A program made the position numbers and the translations under genes. A stretch of 34,217 nucleotides of DNA from Pseudomonadota bacterium (GTDB lineage Bacteria; Pseudomonadota; Alphaproteobacteria; Sphingomonadales; Sphingomonadaceae): NCBI GenBank assembly GCA_016781555.1, contig JADDQD010000249.1, positions 23,105 through 57,321 on the forward strand. Reading direction: 5' to 3'. Shown here piece by piece: positions 23,183 to 31,033 of this stretch (its first letter is position 1; every line of letters starts with the position of its first letter). The notes beneath the pieces were generated by a model. That model was not told the origin of the DNA and did no database searches. It saw only the letters and a list, made by a program, of their open reading frames with translations.

Positions 23183-26155
23183 ATGAAACAGAAGATTGGG
23201 TTCAAAACTCAAAGCGCGCTCGGCGTGCTCGCGGCTGGGTTGATGATGGGACTCGCTGCGCCGGCCGCTGCCCAGGTCGCGCAGTCTTCTGCGCCTGACG
23301 CGGAAAACAATCCCCAGACGGCCGAAGAGCCCACCCAGGTCCCGGAGATCGTCGTCACCGGCACGCTCATTCGAGGAACCTCCGAACTCGCAGCGCTGCC
23401 GGTCGACGTGGTAAGCGCGGAAGAGATCGCCAACCAGGGCTCGCCGAGCATTCTCGAGCTCATGAAGCGCCTTCCGGTGGCGAGCGGCGTCCTTGGTGAG
23501 CAGAATCAGTTCGATGCCCGTGCCCAAGGCTCCGAAGGCGTGGTGTCCGTAAACCTGCGCGGCCTTGGGCCTGGCCGCACGCTGGTGCTGCTCAACGGCC
23601 GCCGCCTCGCCCTGGCGCCGATCGGCATTCCGTCGGTCGACGTCAGCTTGCTCCCCATCGCCGCGCTCGGCCGCCTCGAAGTGCTTAGGGACGGCGGAGC
23701 GGCGACTTACGGGTCGGACGCGCTCGCCGGCGTGGTCAACTTCATCACCAACAGCCGCTTGCAGGGTTTCGTCGTCGGCGGCGATTACAAATATTACGAA
23801 GGGTCCGACGGAGAATATAGCGCGTCGCTTACCTTCGGTCACAACAACCGGAACGGCTTCCGCTTTCTGGGCTCGGTTGCGTATCAGCACCGCTCACCTC
23901 TGCCGGTGCTGGAGCGTGAATTCACCCAGCAGCCCTTCTCCGTCAATCCCGCCGGCGGCTTCACCCTCGGCGGCAATCCGAGCGTATTCCTCCCATTCCG
24001 CATCGGAGCTCCGGGCACAGGCGTGACCGCCGGCTTGCAGCTCGACCGTGGCTGCCAACCACTCGGGGGCACAGTCACGGTCGTCTCCGGGGCGCAGCGG
24101 TGCGCGAACCAATTTACGCCCTTCGACCTACTGGTGGAGGACGAAGATCGGATACAGGCTTATCTCGAAACCGGCATCGAAATCGCCGAGGGAATGGAAC
24201 TGACGCTGACCGGCCTTATGGGCCACAGCCACGTCCGCTCCAACACATCGCCGACATTCCTCCTGCTGAACACGCCGTCGCGGCTTGCCAATCCAATTGG
24301 CGCCCAGTTCTTCGTCCCTGCCAACAACCCGGGCCTCGCCGCCTATCGTGCGGCAAACCCGGATCAGTTTCCCGGCGGCGCAACCAATGCTTTGCTTGCC
24401 GCCGGCACCTTCCGCACCGCCCTGCTCGGCGGGAACCCCTTGTTCTCCAACGTGAATGGAATCCCCGGTGCCGGGCCCGTCCAACGCTGGTCGGAGTCGG
24501 CGCGCTTTTCGGCGGTGCTCGGCGGGGAATTCACTGACGCGCTCAACTATGAGCTCGGCGTCACCTATCACGAATATACCCGCCGAAGCACGCAGCTCGA
24601 TACAATCGTGGATCGGCTGCAGCTCGCGCTTCGTGGGCTCGGCGGAGAGAATTGCAACCGCGCAGCCAACACGCCCGGCCGGAATGGCTGCCTCTTCTAC
24701 AATCCGTTCTCGAATGCCATTCAGCGCAATCCGCTCACGGGTCAGGTCAACCCGGGCTTCAATGCAGCGGTGGCGAATTCAAACGAGGTCTTCGAATATT
24801 TCCTGAAGCCGAGCTTCTCGCGCCTGACCAACGAAATTCTCGTCGCTGACGCCCTAGTGAGCGGCCAGACCGGCATCACCCTGGGCGGCGGAGCCGTCGG
24901 CTTTGCCGTCGGCGCGCAATATCGCAAGGAGAAGGCGAGAGGCAGGTACGGCTTTTTCAACAACCGAGACATCAATCCTTGCCCATCTTCGTTGGATTTC
25001 GGCGTGAACACCTGTACGCAGCCGACCGGATTGTTCGGCTTCCTCGGCGCCAGCTCCGACTATGACACAAGCGGCGACGTCAAGGCGACCTTTGCCGAGT
25101 TGCAGATCCCGGTCCTCGACACCATCAACGTCCAGCTCGCTGCGCGCTATGAGGATTTCGGCGGGCGGGTCGGATCGACGTTCGACACGCAGGCGCGCGC
25201 GCGCTGGCAGGTAACGCCATGGCTGGCGCTTCGCGGCGGCATCGGCACCACCTTCCGAGCGCCGCCGATCACGATCATCCAGCCGAACGATTTCGTCACA
25301 TCGCTCCAGTTCGTCGGCGGTTCGTTCCGCGCCGTGGTGGTGCAGGACAACCCCAATCTGACGCCGGAGAAGGCGCTCAACTACAGCGCCGGCGTGGTGC
25401 TCGAGGCTGGGGGCTTCCGCGGCACGGTCGATTACTACCGCTACGAACTCGAGGACCAACTGGTCGCTGAACCGGTGTCTGGCCTGCGCCGCGCGGTGTT
25501 CGGTGGAACCGATGCGCCCTCTGCTCTAGCGAACTGCTCCAGCCCATTCATCGGCAGGTTCACGCTCAACCAGCCTTGTGTGCAGGGCACCACCAACCTC
25601 GGCAATGTCACTCGCATCACGACGAGCTTTATCAACGGTCCGGAGCTGCAGAATTCGGGCGTGGACGTCCTCGCTGACTACTCGTTCGAAGTGGGGTCGG
25701 CGCGGATGATGGTCGGCGGCACCGGCACCTATATCTTGGATTATAAGAACGGCGACCTTTTGACGGACGGCATTCTGCTGCAGCCCGGCTTCAACGCGGT
25801 CGGAAAGCTGAACTTCCAGACGACCGCTTACCCGCTGCCGCGGATCAGGGGCCAGGCCTATGTCCAGGGCGAAATGGGGCCCCACCACCTGCGCGCGACC
25901 GTGAACTACGTTCACCGCTACAAGGACCAGCGTTTCGAATCCACGCCTGATGTGCCTGGGTTTCGGATTAGCTCCTTCACGACCGTGGATCTGGTGTACC
26001 GTCTCAATCTGTTCGAAACGACTGACATCACGCTCGCCGCCTTCAACATCTTCGACGAGGAACCGCCGTTCGCGCGGCTCGACTTCAACTACGACCCATT
26101 CACGGCGAGCCCGGTGGGCCGTCAGCTGAAGGTCGGCATCTCAACGCGCTTCTGA
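23183..26155 (+). CDS. TonB-dependent receptor
   Basis: A 990-residue outer-membrane active-transport protein. It has a signal peptide (residues 1-30, ending APAAAQ), a TonB box region (PEIVVTGTLIRG), a plug domain with RGLGPGRTLVLLNGRRLA and GAATYGSDALAGVVNFIT, then a long barrel ending in GRQLKVGISTRF with the C-terminal Phe needed for outer-membrane assembly. The length and the A-Q-rich linker are typical of the sphingomonad receptors often linked with catabolic loci. GGGGAGGA lies just upstream of the ATG at 23183; an upstream ATG at 23126 lacks a signal-peptide start. The ligand is likely the hydrophobic substrate of the neighbouring pathway, by inference from position. Confidence 0.93.
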   Translation: MKQKIGFKTQSALGVLAAGLMMGLAAPAAAQVAQSSAPDAENNPQTAEEPTQVPEIVVTGTLIRGTSELAALPVDVVSAEEIANQGSPSILELMKRLPVASGVLGEQNQFDARAQGSEGVVSVNLRGLGPGRTLVLLNGRRLALAPIGIPSVDVSLLPIAALGRLEVLRDGGAATYGSDALAGVVNFITNSRLQGFVVGGDYKYYEGSDGEYSASLTFGHNNRNGFRFLGSVAYQHRSPLPVLEREFTQQPFSVNPAGGFTLGGNPSVFLPFRIGAPGTGVTAGLQLDRGCQPLGGTVTVVSGAQRCANQFTPFDLLVEDEDRIQAYLETGIEIAEGMELTLTGLMGHSHVRSNTSPTFLLLNTPSRLANPIGAQFFVPANNPGLAAYRAANPDQFPGGATNALLAAGTFRTALLGGNPLFSNVNGIPGAGPVQRWSESARFSAVLGGEFTDALNYELGVTYHEYTRRSTQLDTIVDRLQLALRGLGGENCNRAANTPGRNGCLFYNPFSNAIQRNPLTGQVNPGFNAAVANSNEVFEYFLKPSFSRLTNEILVADALVSGQTGITLGGGAVGFAVGAQYRKEKARGRYGFFNNRDINPCPSSLDFGVNTCTQPTGLFGFLGASSDYDTSGDVKATFAELQIPVLDTINVQLAARYEDFGGRVGSTFDTQARARWQVTPWLALRGGIGTTFRAPPITIIQPNDFVTSLQFVGGSFRAVVVQDNPNLTPEKALNYSAGVVLEAGGFRGTVDYYRYELEDQLVAEPVSGLRRAVFGGTDAPSALANCSSPFIGRFTLNQPCVQGTTNLGNVTRITTSFINGPELQNSGVDVLADYSFEVGSARMMVGGTGTYILDYKNGDLLTDGILLQPGFNAVGKLNFQTTAYPLPRIRGQAYVQGEMGPHHLRATVNYVHRYKDQRFESTPDVPGFRISSFTTVDLVYRLNLFETTDITLAAFNIFDEEPPFARLDFNYDPFTASPVGRQLKVGISTRF

Positions 26156-26170
26156 TCGCGACCATGTGGA

Positions 26171-26203
26171 GGGCGCGCGCGAAAGCGCGGCCCTTTCGCC
26201 TTA
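26171..26203 (+). terminator. Rho-independent-type terminator after the receptor gene
   Basis: The GC-rich stem GGGC-CGCGC / GCGCG-GCCC with one bulged base, closed by a GAAA tetraloop, is followed by TTTCGCCTT, 15 bp after the stop codon. The U-tract is short, so efficiency is uncertain. Confidence 0.6.
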
Positions 26204-26204
26204 C

Positions 26205-26261
26205 GGCCTGATCGGTTGAGGTGAAGCGCTACGCGCTTCAGCCGAAGGCGTGAATCAGGCC
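26205..26261. repeat. Nested inverted repeat between convergent genes (REP-like)
   Basis: Outer arms GGCCTGAT (26205-26212) and ATCAGGCC (26254-26261) enclose perfect inner arms TGAAGCGC (26222-26229) and GCGCTTCA (26233-26240). The element is 57 bp and sits between the receptor and the regulator genes, which converge. It could terminate both transcripts or be a genome-wide repeat. Confidence 0.6.
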
Positions 26262-26272
26262 CTTTCACATGG

Positions 26273-27490
26273 CTAGCGAGGTGGATCGGCAAACAAGCCG
26301 TAGGCAATCGTGGAGGCATAATCGGCGACCGCCCGATCAGGCTCGGTTCTGTGCGCCCATTTTTGAAGATCCACCGCAGCGTTCAGCATCGCCATAATAG
26401 CTTGGCTGGCTACCAGCGGATCTATCGCTCGCATCGAACCCTCGGTGATCCCGTCGATCATGGTGCCCGCGAACCGCCGCGCCATTCGGTTCGAACGGTC
26501 GACGACCTGATTGCGAAGATCCCCCGGTAGGGCTTGCAAGGCCGTCGTGCGAAGCAGCGGATGATCTCCGAAGAACTGGAAGTGAAGCAAGGTCACGATC
26601 GCCGAGGTGAGGCGCTGCCAGTAGCTTCCGCCGGTCTCATCCGCGGCAGCCTGCACCAGCGAGACGCGCTCGTAGCTTCGGCGAAAGCATTGGACGACCA
26701 GGTCGTCCTTCGCCTCGAGATGGTGATAGAAGCTGCCCTTGGTCACGTTGAGTTCCGAGGCGATCCGCTCGACGGAAGCGCCGCGGTAGCCCCGGACGTT
26801 GATCAGCCGGATTGCGGCCCTCAGGAACTTCTCCTGGGCTGGGTCCTCACCGGGTTGGCCGATCGTTAGCAGCAGTGGCTCCCAGGGCGCTCCCTTGGCA
26901 CCGATGCCCCCATCGAAAATCTCGAACAGGCGGTGGCGAACCCGTTCGAAATCGGCTGTCGAGTAGCGCGTCAGCCATGCCGGCAGCCAAAACGTGTTTT
27001 CGATGAGCACATTCGCGCGCGCAGTGTTGAGGCGTTTTTGATCGTCCCCTTCCGCGGGTCCGAAAAAGTCCCGCACCTTGCGGAAGATCGCGGACCATTT
27101 CTCCGCCAGTTCATTCCGGAGCGGCTCTTCCAGCGCGCGCATGTCGGACAGCACCGTTACCGCTCGCTCCTCGCGGCGGCGAATCCGCGCCCGCATGTCG
27201 AAATGGAGCTTTAGATACGCCGCGACGCGGGCCCGCGGATCGGCCTCAGACCCGGCCTCTTCCACCTGTTCTTCCAGCCGGCTGAGCGAATGTTCGAGAG
27301 CGGCCGCGGCGAGCAGCTCCTTGCGTTTGAAATAGTAGGTGACGCTCGTGGTGTTGAGGTTCACCATGTCGGCCACGTCCACGAACGTCATGCCCCTAAC
27401 GCCGTTCTGGTTGATCAGCGCGGACGCGGCGTCCAAAATCGCTTCGCGCTTTTGCTGGAATCGGCTGGTCTGGTCCGGCTGCGTGCTCAT
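26273..27490 (-). CDS. Transcriptional regulator with two tandem TetR DNA-binding domains
   Basis: A 405-residue protein in one uninterrupted frame. The first TetR_N domain (about 14-62) has REAILDAASALINQNGVRG, an HTH in FVDVADMVNLNTTSVTYYF and KRKELLAAA. A ligand-domain-like segment (about 65-205) follows. A second TetR_N domain (about 218-268) has EKFLRAAIRLINVRGYRGAS, IASELNVTKGSFYHHLEAKD, then another ligand-domain-like segment. Normal TetR proteins are about 200 residues and dimerise; this looks like a fused dimer with unlike halves. It is divergent from the phosphotransferase gene (188 bp apart), with two dyads between, and is likely to repress it and itself. A small-molecule or acyl-CoA inducer is inferred. 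Confidence 0.9.
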   Translation of the reverse strand: MSTQPDQTSRFQQKREAILDAASALINQNGVRGMTFVDVADMVNLNTTSVTYYFKRKELLAAAALEHSLSRLEEQVEEAGSEADPRARVAAYLKLHFDMRARIRRREERAVTVLSDMRALEEPLRNELAEKWSAIFRKVRDFFGPAEGDDQKRLNTARANVLIENTFWLPAWLTRYSTADFERVRHRLFEIFDGGIGAKGAPWEPLLLTIGQPGEDPAQEKFLRAAIRLINVRGYRGASVERIASELNVTKGSFYHHLEAKDDLVVQCFRRSYERVSLVQAAADETGGSYWQRLTSAIVTLLHFQFFGDHPLLRTTALQALPGDLRNQVVDRSNRMARRFAGTMIDGITEGSMRAIDPLVASQAIMAMLNAAVDLQKWAHRTEPDRAVADYASTIAYGLFADPPR

Positions 27491-27575
27491 GGTGTCTCGT
27501 TTTACCCAAAAGCGGGCGGCATCGCACCCGCTGCGTCGTTAGCATAGTATGTTTCGAGGGCAGCTCCTGTTCAAT

Positions 27576-27594
27576 GCTGTCCACCGGTGGCAGC
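27576..27594. promoter_or_regulatory. Near-perfect 19-bp dyad, candidate TetR operator
   Basis: GCTGtCCACC and GGTGGCAGC are inverse copies with one extra base, centred on the palindrome CCACCGGTGG. It lies in the 188-bp divergent promoter region of the regulator and phosphotransferase genes. Confidence 0.5.
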
Positions 27595-27600
27595 GCTATT

Positions 27601-27616
27601 TACCGTAGTTGCGGTA
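27601..27616. promoter_or_regulatory. 16-bp dyad, second candidate operator
   Basis: TACCG and CGGTA are inverse arms separated by 6 bases. It lies 6 bp from the first dyad, on the phosphotransferase side. A regulator with two unlike DNA-binding domains would be expected to use two unlike half-sites, which is what these adjacent dyads offer; binding is not shown. Confidence 0.45.
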
Positions 27617-27678
27617 TGCCCTAGCTGCGGGGGAGAAGTGTTAATCGGCTTCGTGAGGATGAGAGGCTTGGGCGAGGA

Positions 27679-28737
27679 ATGACCACGGCTTCATCGGCTT
27701 TGACTGGATCGGCGGAAGATCTGGATCGCGCAAGCCTCGAGCGCTGGCTGGCGGCGAACATTCCGGGCATTGCAGGACCGATCGAGGTCAGCAAGTTTCC
27801 GGGAGGTCAGTCCAACCCGACGTACCGGGTCTATGCGAGCTCGGGCAAATATGTGCTGCGGCGAAAGCCATTCGGCCCGATCCTTGCTTCCGCTCACGCC
27901 GTGGAGCGTGAATTCCGGCTGATTTCCGCGCTTCACCCGGCCGGGTTTCCCGTCGCGGAGCCATACGCGCTTTGCGAGGATCCGCAGGTGATCGGCGTCC
28001 CGTTTTACGTCATGTCGCTGGTCCAAGGCAGGACCTTTTGGGACGGCAAGCTGCCGGGGGAGACGCCGGAGACCCGCAGGGCGGTTTACGAGGCGATGAT
28101 CCGAACGCTTGCGGACCTTCATTCGCTCGATCCCGCGCGGCTCGGCCTTGCCGACTACGGCCCACCGGGCAATTATTTCGAGCGCCAGGTGCGCCGCTGG
28201 ACCAAACAATATCGGGCGGCGCAGACGGACGACCTGGAGACCGTCGAAAAGCTGATCGAGTTCCTGTCCCGCACGGTTCCCGAGCAAACGCGCACGTCGA
28301 TCATCCACGGTGACTACCGGATCGACAACATGATCTTCGCGCCGGGCAAGCCCGAGATCCTGGCCGTGCTTGACTGGGAGCTTTCGACTCTCGGCGATCC
28401 CCTTGCCGACTTTGCCTATCTGGCAATGCAGTGGGAGATGCCCTCCGAAGGTGAGGGCGCGGGCCTCAAAGGCGTCGACTTCGCTGCCACCGGTATCCCG
28501 ACACTGGAGGAGGCGGTGACGCTTTATTGCGGACTAACGGGGCGGGATGGAGTCCCAGACCTCCAATGGTATTTCTCGTATAACCTGTTTCGCCTGCTTG
28601 GCATCGTGCAGGGCATCCGCAAGCGCTTCCTGGACGGCAATGCCTCCAGCGACAATGCGGAGGCGGCAGGCTCGCGCGTTCCCATGCTTGCCGCTGCCGC
28701 GTGGGAATTCGCCCGGAAGGCCGGCGCACCAGCCTGA
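27679..28737 (+). CDS. APH-family phosphotransferase (ACAD10/11 kinase-domain type)
   Basis: A 352-residue protein of the aminoglycoside-phosphotransferase/kinase fold. The nucleotide-binding region includes FPGGQSNPTYRV and YVLRRKPFG (residues 40-65). The catalytic loop is IHGDYRIDNMIF (His210, Asp212, Asn217) and the metal-binding motif AVLDWELSTLGDP (Asp232, Glu234). This subgroup corresponds to the N-terminal half of ACAD10/11, thought to phosphorylate a hydroxyacyl-CoA before elimination. A related ACAD lies at 14843. An antibiotic-resistance role is unlikely given the context. It is divergent from the tandem-TetR gene. Its stop codon lies inside the SDR remnant at 28730-28828, whose homology starts at 28733. 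Confidence 0.9.
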   Translation: MTTASSALTGSAEDLDRASLERWLAANIPGIAGPIEVSKFPGGQSNPTYRVYASSGKYVLRRKPFGPILASAHAVEREFRLISALHPAGFPVAEPYALCEDPQVIGVPFYVMSLVQGRTFWDGKLPGETPETRRAVYEAMIRTLADLHSLDPARLGLADYGPPGNYFERQVRRWTKQYRAAQTDDLETVEKLIEFLSRTVPEQTRTSIIHGDYRIDNMIFAPGKPEILAVLDWELSTLGDPLADFAYLAMQWEMPSEGEGAGLKGVDFAATGIPTLEEAVTLYCGLTGRDGVPDLQWYFSYNLFRLLGIVQGIRKRFLDGNASSDNAEAAGSRVPMLAAAAWEFARKAGAPA

Positions 28738-28828
28738 GGAGATTTCGATGGCCCTTTTTCTTGCCTCCCCGGCGGCGGCTTCTGTCAACCGCCAGACGGT
28801 GGTGCTGGACGCAGGATCGACGGCGTGA
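28730..28828 (+). pseudogene. Short-chain dehydrogenase (SDR) 3'-end remnant
   Basis: In a frame different from the phosphotransferase, the codons read HQPEEIS, then ALFLASPAAASVNRQTVVLD and GSTA, the standard SDR ending (P-E-E-I-A...LFLAS..A..(V/I)xGQ-x-x-V-D-G-G). Only about 32 C-terminal codons remain and no Rossmann or Ser-Tyr-Lys part is present. It begins at the phosphotransferase stop, and its TGA overlaps the GTG start of the thioesterase. An SDR gene once lay upstream of the thioesterase, and most of it was deleted, fusing its tail to the end of the phosphotransferase. A 26-codon peptide from the ATG at 28748 could still be made and would keep translational coupling. Confidence 0.75.
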
Positions 28829-29634
28829 GCGCGGCCCAGGCGGAGGAGGCTGCGCCGAGGACAAGCCTTGCCGACATCATCGGCAGCGCCGACCGGGCAG
28901 ACGAACGCTTTCGCGTGGTGGTTCCCGATGCCTGGATGCAGGGGCGCACTGCCTATGGCGGGTTGACGGCGGCGCTGGCCCTTCAAGGTGCGATCGAACG
29001 CACGCCCGACCTGCCGCCGCTCCGGTCAGCGCAAATCGCGTTCATCGGGCCCCTTGCCGGCACGATCGAGGTCAAGACTGAAACCCTCCGGCGTGGACGG
29101 CTCGCCTCATACGTTCAGGCGGATGTGCATTCCGACGCTGGGCTGGGCCTTCGCGCTACATTCCTGTTCATGAATGCATTTCAGTCGTCGGTCGACTATA
29201 ATCAAGGCTCGGCGCCCCCGGTCCCGAGCCCCGACGAAGCCGCGCCCGCCGTGCGGCGGAACGGCAACTTCTTCACCAGCAACTTCGAATATCGTCATGC
29301 GCTACCGATCAGCGAGCGGGGGACCCCGGCATTCCTGCGCTGGACCCGCCTCGAGGAGCGGGATGGTCTCCACCCGATGGTGGAGATCTTGGCCGTGGGC
29401 GATGCGTTGCCGCCTGCCGCCATGCCGCTGTTCGAGAAGCCGGGGCCGGTGAGTTCGCTCACATGGCTGGTGAACCTGCTGACCGACAAGCCGGCCACGC
29501 GTGACGGCTGGTGGCTGCTGCGTTCCGGATCAGATTACGCGCGCCACGGCTGCAGCAGCCAGACCATGCTGATCTGGAACGCGGATGGCGAGCCGGTAGC
29601 AAGCGGAATGCAGAGCGTAGCCTTGTTCGGCTGA
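28825..29634 (+). CDS. Acyl-CoA thioesterase-like protein (TesB/4HBT_3 hot-dog family)
   Basis: A 269-residue protein starting with GTG. The first hot-dog domain has WMQGRTAYGGLTAALALQGA and SAQIAFIGPLAGTIEV (about residues 38-85), and the second half ends in WWLLRSGSDYARHGC and ADGEPVASGMQSVALFG, the pattern of acyl-CoA thioesterase II relatives of this length. It probably hydrolyses an acyl-CoA or binds one. It is distinct from the longer tesB-like gene at 13833. The GTG overlaps the stop of the SDR remnant (GTGA), and AGGA lies about 8 bases upstream. It converges with the DUF3089 gene across the repeat at 29740. Confidence 0.87.
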   Translation: MSAAQAEEAAPRTSLADIIGSADRADERFRVVVPDAWMQGRTAYGGLTAALALQGAIERTPDLPPLRSAQIAFIGPLAGTIEVKTETLRRGRLASYVQADVHSDAGLGLRATFLFMNAFQSSVDYNQGSAPPVPSPDEAAPAVRRNGNFFTSNFEYRHALPISERGTPAFLRWTRLEERDGLHPMVEILAVGDALPPAAMPLFEKPGPVSSLTWLVNLLTDKPATRDGWWLLRSGSDYARHGCSSQTMLIWNADGEPVASGMQSVALFG

Positions 29635-29739
29635 GCGCTACGCCCGAGCGCGAGTGTGCTTTGTAGTCAGGCGGAATCACCTGACGGCTCGGAAAGCACG
29701 GCAATCAAAGGTCAAGTGCAAGGTGCGTTAAGTGTAAAT

Positions 29740-29831
29740 CGTCACCCCGGACTTGATCCGGGGTCTACCTTTTCAGACCGGACCCACCTGACAGAAGAAC
29801 AGGTGGATGCCGGATCAAGTCCGGCATGACG
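29740..29831. repeat. 92-bp structured intergenic repeat
   Basis: The ends CGTCACCCCGGACTTGATCC and the reverse complement of the other end agree at 20 of 22 positions. Each arm also folds on itself (CCCCGGA/TCCGGGG at 29745-29763, GCCGGA/TCCGGC at 29810-29825), and CCACCTG/CAGGTGG (29784-29790 with 29800-29806) forms a central stem. Elements with this GGATCAAGTCCGG core are dispersed widely in alphaproteobacterial genomes. It lies between convergent genes and could end both transcripts. Confidence 0.8.
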
Positions 29832-29859
29832 AAGTTGGTCCGATTTCGCGCAGCTTGCT

Positions 29860-31002
29860 CTAGCGCTGAAACCGTTTCTTGGCTGCGGCAGCCTGGCTGC
29901 GGACAAGACCGGTAAGATCGCCCTGCGCGATGCTGACGTCGATGAGGTGCAAGCCCCATTCCTTGAGAACCGCACCGCTGGCGATGACGTCGCCGACGAT
30001 CGCGTCGGTCCTGGGATCGGCCGGATTCCCGTTCACCGTAACTTCCAGGTAGCTGCCCGAGCTGTTCGCGACGCATCGTCCTGAAAGGAGCCCCGGCACC
30101 TTCACGAACGGCGTCTCGATCTTCGCTCCGCCCCTGATCCAGGGCGGCGGCGCCGCTGCCGAAAATCCCGCGCCTCCGGTGCCGAGATAAGCCTCGAGCG
30201 GGACCTTCTCCCCGCCCTGAAGCGCGGCGGGGTTGGTGCAGGCGATCTGCTGCCCGCGATCCTGGCTGCGCCCGAAGCGGCTATTCTCCGGCGGCGGCAG
30301 ATCGTGTCGGAAACTGACGTAGGAGACGACGCAACCGGTCTGTTGCGATGAGCGGCAGAGCGGCACCGATTTGAATGCGCCGCCGACGTCCGCGCCGGAA
30401 GGAACCTGCAGGTTGAACCCGATCAGCATGGCCGAGAGCATCCGGCTCTGCAGTGGCTTGCCGTCAATCTCAGCCTGCACCAGCTCCTGCAGCATCCGCG
30501 CACCCTGGCTGTGGCCGACCAGGACGAACGGTCGGCCCCCATTGTCATTCTCGATATAGTGCCGGAAGGCCGCCAGCACATCGCGATAGCCAAGCGTTCG
30601 GTCAGCCTCCATGGGCTTGCCGGCCATGGCGGACCGAAGCGCGGTTAGCGTCACCTGCCGGTAGAGGGGAGCGAAGGTGCGACACACGGATCCGAAGCGC
30701 GCGAATTGGCTCGCAACCACGCGCCTTTCATCCTCGCCCGCGACAAGGTCGCTATTCGGTCCTGGATCGGTCGAGACGGTGGGATAGACGTAGAAGCAAT
30801 CAACCGAAGGCGATCGCGCCCGCTTGAAACGCTCGATCCTCGTCTTGCCGTTTGGCGCGATCACCGTGGCGTCGAGATCGGTCGCGCAGAAGTCACTGCG
30901 TCCGGGCCGGCAGAGCCAGTTCTGCTGCTCGTTGTAGTCAGCCGGGGGGGCTGCGGTTTGCGCGTTGGCAGCCGCGGTCAGGAGCAAGGACGTAAGCAGC
31001 AT
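29860..31002 (-). CDS. DUF3089 family protein, secreted alpha/beta-hydrolase-like
   Basis: A 380-residue protein with a signal peptide (MLLTSLLLTAAANA, cleavage near residue 14). The mature start DYNEQQNWLCRPGRSDFC and then LDATVI are DUF3089 landmarks. The nucleophile elbow is VLVGHSQGARML with Ser165, so an esterase/lipase-type activity in the periplasm or outside is plausible. Several cysteines could form disulfides. AGGAGG lies 7 bases before the ATG. It follows the acyl-CoA synthetase gene by 31 bp on the same strand, so the two may be an operon: hydrolysis of an ester, then CoA activation of the acid. The substrate is inferred only from context. Confidence 0.9.
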   Translation of the reverse strand: MLLTSLLLTAAANAQTAAPPADYNEQQNWLCRPGRSDFCATDLDATVIAPNGKTRIERFKRARSPSVDCFYVYPTVSTDPGPNSDLVAGEDERRVVASQFARFGSVCRTFAPLYRQVTLTALRSAMAGKPMEADRTLGYRDVLAAFRHYIENDNGGRPFVLVGHSQGARMLQELVQAEIDGKPLQSRMLSAMLIGFNLQVPSGADVGGAFKSVPLCRSSQQTGCVVSYVSFRHDLPPPENSRFGRSQDRGQQIACTNPAALQGGEKVPLEAYLGTGGAGFSAAAPPPWIRGGAKIETPFVKVPGLLSGRCVANSSGSYLEVTVNGNPADPRTDAIVGDVIASGAVLKEWGLHLIDVSIAQGDLTGLVRSQAAAAKKRFQR

Positions 31003-31033
31003 CGATTTCCTCCTGAGCTTGGGATCCGAGCGG

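Noticed and set aside
27679-28737. Aminoglycoside-resistance gene
   Set aside because: The kinase fold is shared, but the context and subgroup features point to the ACAD10/11 kinase-domain type, not drug resistance.
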